Below the pieces are notes generated by a model. That model worked only from the letters and a program-made list of their open reading frames with translations. It was not told the origin of the DNA and made no database searches. Position numbers and translations under genes: made by a program. A stretch of 43,055 bases of DNA from Mycobacterium parascrofulaceum ATCC BAA-614 (lineage in GTDB: Bacteria > Actinomycetota > Actinomycetes > Mycobacteriales > Mycobacteriaceae): NCBI RefSeq assembly GCF_000164135.1, contig NZ_GG770553.1, positions 1,051,273-1,094,327 of the forward strand, in the 5' to 3' direction. Below are positions 40,836-43,055 of this stretch, in pieces; positions within the stretch are counted from its first letter, which is position 1; each line of letters opens with the position of its first letter.

Positions 40836-41142
40836 GGCCGCGGCCTTTTCACCCGCCGGCTGAAGTGCGAACTGAAGAAGATTACCGGCTCGGTGGCGCT
40901 CGCGCTCGAGATTGCGAATCTTTAAAAAACCGACCTATCCCCGCGTTCCTGCACTACCGTCCAATAACAGCGACAGGGGGGTGGAAGCGACGCCGTAAGT
41001 TCGGGCCAACAACGGAAATCCGTCGCAAGATCCCCGGAGCATAAATGAATTCATACTGCGCAGAAAAGCCATTATGAATGGCTCTTCCGCTACCCCCTTG
41101 CCGCACAACGGAACCAGCATCGCCACAGAACGGGATCAAGAA
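40836..41142. other. Intergenic region before the papA-like gene
   Basis: No gene is supported. The stretch becomes AT-richer toward its end, contains a 10-base palindrome ATGAATTCAT (41045-41054) and an alternative in-frame ATG at 41074 for the papA-like gene. The homology to PapA begins only after 41143, so 41074 would add 23 unrelated residues. Confidence 0.5.
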
Positions 41143-42571
41143 ATGGTCGCACTCGGAAACATCAGCGAATGGCAACCGCCGCACGGCCCGCTTACCACCT
41201 GGATGGCCACACCCGCGTCGCACGAAGCGGCTCGCACCGCGCCGCGAAGCGATCTGGCCCCGAGTTATCAACAGACTCAACACCTCTGGACCGCCTATCA
41301 CAGCAAGGCGCTGAACCGGCAGCTGCCCCGTCTGATGGTCGTGGCGTGGGACATCCCCGGGGTGTGCGACATCCCGGCGATGACGGCGGCGATCAATGCG
41401 CACGTCCGCGGTCAGGACACCTACCACAGCTGGTTCGAATTCGAGGGAAGGCGCCGTCGTCCGCCGGCTGATCACCGACCCCCAGGTCATCGATTTCGCT
41501 CCGGTGTCGTTCGGCCGAACGAGCCCGGACCGGGCGCGCGCCCACGTCCTGACGACGACCCCGGAGACGCTCGGATGGGGTTGTTTCACCTACGGAGTCG
41601 TCCAGGGGGCCGACCACTTCACGTTCTACGCCAGCGTCGACCACCTGCACATCGACGGCATCTCCGCCGCACTGATCTTCCTCGACATCCACCTGACCTA
41701 TCAGCGGCTGGCGCTGGGGGCGCACGGCGCCGACCCCGCCGCCGGCCCCGGCCCCGAGGTCAGGAGTTACCGCGACTACGCGGCGCGGCAGCGCGAGAAC
41801 GCGGCGAGCCTCAGCCTGGCCTCCCCGGCGATCAAGGACTGGATCGCCTTCGCGCGCGAGACCGACGGCGACTGGCCGAGCTTTCCGCTCCCACTGGGCG
41901 ACACGTGGGCGAGCTGCAAGGGCGATCTGTTGACGGTCGAGGTGCTGGACGCCGCGGGAACGGACGCCTTCGACGCCGCCTGCTGCGCGGCCGGGGCCCG
42001 GTTCACCGGGGGAGTCCTGGCGTGCACCGCCCTGGCCGAGCGCGTATTGACCGGCAAGGAAACCTATTTCGGTTTTACGGCGCGGGACACCCGCGCGCCG
42101 GGTATCGACACCATGACGGTGGGATGGTTCGCCAGCCTGATACCGGTCACCGTGCCGACGGCCGGCGACTCCTTTCCGGAGGCGGCGCGGGCGGCGCAGA
42201 AGTCGTTCGACGCCGCCAAGGAGCTCGCGACGGTGCCCGTCGAGCGGGTGTTGGAGCTTGCCGCGCCGGACGCGCTGGGGATCAAGCTGCCCACCCAACT
42301 GCCGATGATGGTGTCGTTCCTCGACTTCCGCAAGATTCCCCTCGTCGGGATGTGGGCGGAGATGAACTTCGGCACCTATGGCGACAGCCTCTCCGCCGGC
42401 GGGATCAACCTGTGGATCAACCGGCACGTCGAACGAACCACGGTGACGATCTCGTTCCCCGACAACGAGATAGCGCGCGACTCGGTGCAGCGCTACGTCG
42501 CGGCGCTGATCCGGGAGTTCGTCCGCGTCATCGACACCACCCCCGACCAGCCCGACGTGGTTGCGGCCTAG
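41143..42571 (+). pseudogene. PapA-family acyltransferase interrupted by a +1 frameshift near 41450
   Basis: Polyketide-associated-protein-type acyltransferase of the condensation-domain superfamily, which esterifies trehalose or other glycolipid cores. Reading from ATG 41143 gives MVALGNISEWQPPHGPLTTW through SYQQTQHLWTAYHSKALNRQ and INAHVRGQDTYHSWFEFE, all PapA-like. Near 41447-41455 (GAGGGAAGG) homology moves to the +1 frame and continues VVRRLITDPQVIDFAPVSFG, YASVDHLHIDGISAALIFLD (the HxxxDG catalytic motif) and VERTTVTISFPDNEIARDSV to the stop at 42569-42571. Removing one G restores a protein of about 475 residues, the usual PapA length. The unshifted frame stays open through this region into the next gene. 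A real mutation or a sequencing error could explain it. Confidence 0.85.
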
Positions 42572-42573
42572 CG

Positions 42574-43055
42574 ATGAGCAACGTGCTGGACCTGGCCGAC
42601 CAGACACTCTTCCTCGGTGAGCGAGCGACGGCCGCAACCAGTGTGCTGCAGTGCATCTGGGTGTACGACCACGCAATCGACCTCGACGGTCTGCGCGCCT
42701 TCCACCGCCATCTCGGCCGGGGTCGGTTGCGTCGCCGCATCGAACGCAGCCCGTTGCCGTTCGGCCGGCATCGCTGGGTGACACCCGCCCACCAGTCGGG
42801 CCTGGAGATCGCCGCGGCGCCCCGGCCGCGGGACGAGATCGACGAGTGGCTAAGCGAGCAGGCGCGCATGCGGCCGGACGCCGAACGCGGTCCCGGATGG
42901 CACCTCGGCATGTTGCCGTTGACCGACGGCGGGGCCGCGGTCAGCCTGGTGGTCACCCATTGCCTCACCGACGGCGTCGGGCTGTGCGACGCGCTGGCGG
43001 ACGCGGCGTGCGGCCGCGACGACGCGACCGAGTGGCCCGCCGCGGGCTCGCGGCG
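42574..43055 (+). CDS. Condensation/acyltransferase-fold protein, C-terminus beyond window
   Basis: At least 160 residues starting MSNVLDLADQTLFLGERATA at ATG 42574, three bases after the papA-like stop, so the two are cotranscribed. LVVTHCLTDGVGLCDALADA contains the HxxxDG motif of condensation domains, PapA proteins and wax-ester synthases. The N-terminal part (CIWVYDHAIDLDGLRAFHRH) has the usual strand-helix start of this fold. Substrate is unknown; the pair suggests assembly of an acylated lipid. The open end prevents judgement of length or completeness. Confidence 0.75.
   Translation, partial: MSNVLDLADQTLFLGERATAATSVLQCIWVYDHAIDLDGLRAFHRHLGRGRLRRRIERSPLPFGRHRWVTPAHQSGLEIAAAPRPRDEIDEWLSEQARMRPDAERGPGWHLGMLPLTDGGAAVSLVVTHCLTDGVGLCDALADAACGRDDATEWPAAGSR

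Noticed and set aside
41074..41142. Earlier ATG at 41074 for the papA-like gene
   Set aside because: It adds 23 residues with no PapA similarity; the family start pattern begins at 41143.
41396..42571. Taking the papA-like protein to start at ATG 41396
   Set aside because: The first 17 residues from that ATG are unlike PapA, while the missing N-terminus is encoded just upstream in another frame; a frameshift explains this better.

Overview
The window reads as chromosomal DNA of a slow-growing Mycobacterium, probably close to the M. avium complex. It is GC-rich, uses GTG and TTG starts freely, and its gene order follows the M. tuberculosis Rv0236c-Rv0274 segment almost gene for gene. Family names and Rv equivalents are recalled from knowledge of the families; no database search was run. 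No tRNA, rRNA, CRISPR array or insertion sequence was recognised.

Layout. 1-4400: cell-wall arabinosyltransferase aftD (cut by the window edge) and two tandem DUF2613 membrane microproteins. 4529-7663: lipoprotein glycosidase lpqI, a TetR regulator and a ClC chloride transporter. 7670-13571: a fatty-acid block of htdX, fabG4, fadA2 and fadE5 that supplies all four beta-oxidation-type steps. 14013-18684: a flavin reductase-like protein, succinate dehydrogenase sdhCAB (Sdh1 type) and a small conserved protein. 18916-19592: the stress chaperone acr2, with a crowded control region shared with nirB. 19593-26459: nitrite assimilation (nirBD; narK3, the NnaR-type regulator and a sirohydrochlorin chelatase on the other strand). 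26868-31775: 5-oxoprolinase subunits pxpBC, the iron-siderophore/haem-binding lipoprotein fecB2, a TetR regulator and narU. 31783-34771: a stand-alone LigD-type polymerase domain and fadD2. 34790-36017: an accessory island between fadD2 and fadE6. 36163-40835: fadE6, an alpha/beta hydrolase, a VOC-fold protein and a four-helix membrane protein. 41143-43055: a papA-type acyltransferase broken by a one-base frameshift, then a second condensation-fold protein running off the end.

Main points. (1) The TetR gene at 5746 carries an inverted repeat in its own promoter (CTTACT-N4-AGTCAG) that recurs between fabG4 and fadA2 and upstream of fadE5, suggesting an autoregulated local regulon for a complete beta-oxidation-type module. 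(2) The 35.0-36.0 kb island has a small DNA-binding-like protein, inverted and direct repeats beside it, a roughly 44% GC stretch and a secreted Gly/His/Trp-rich peptide. (3) The acr2 promoter stacks a ClgR-like box, a degenerate HAIR element and a SigH/SigE-type promoter. (4) nirB and narU both have GTnAC-type pentamers phased at 11 bp, as GlnR arrays have. (5) The papA gene is whole except for one extra base near 41450.
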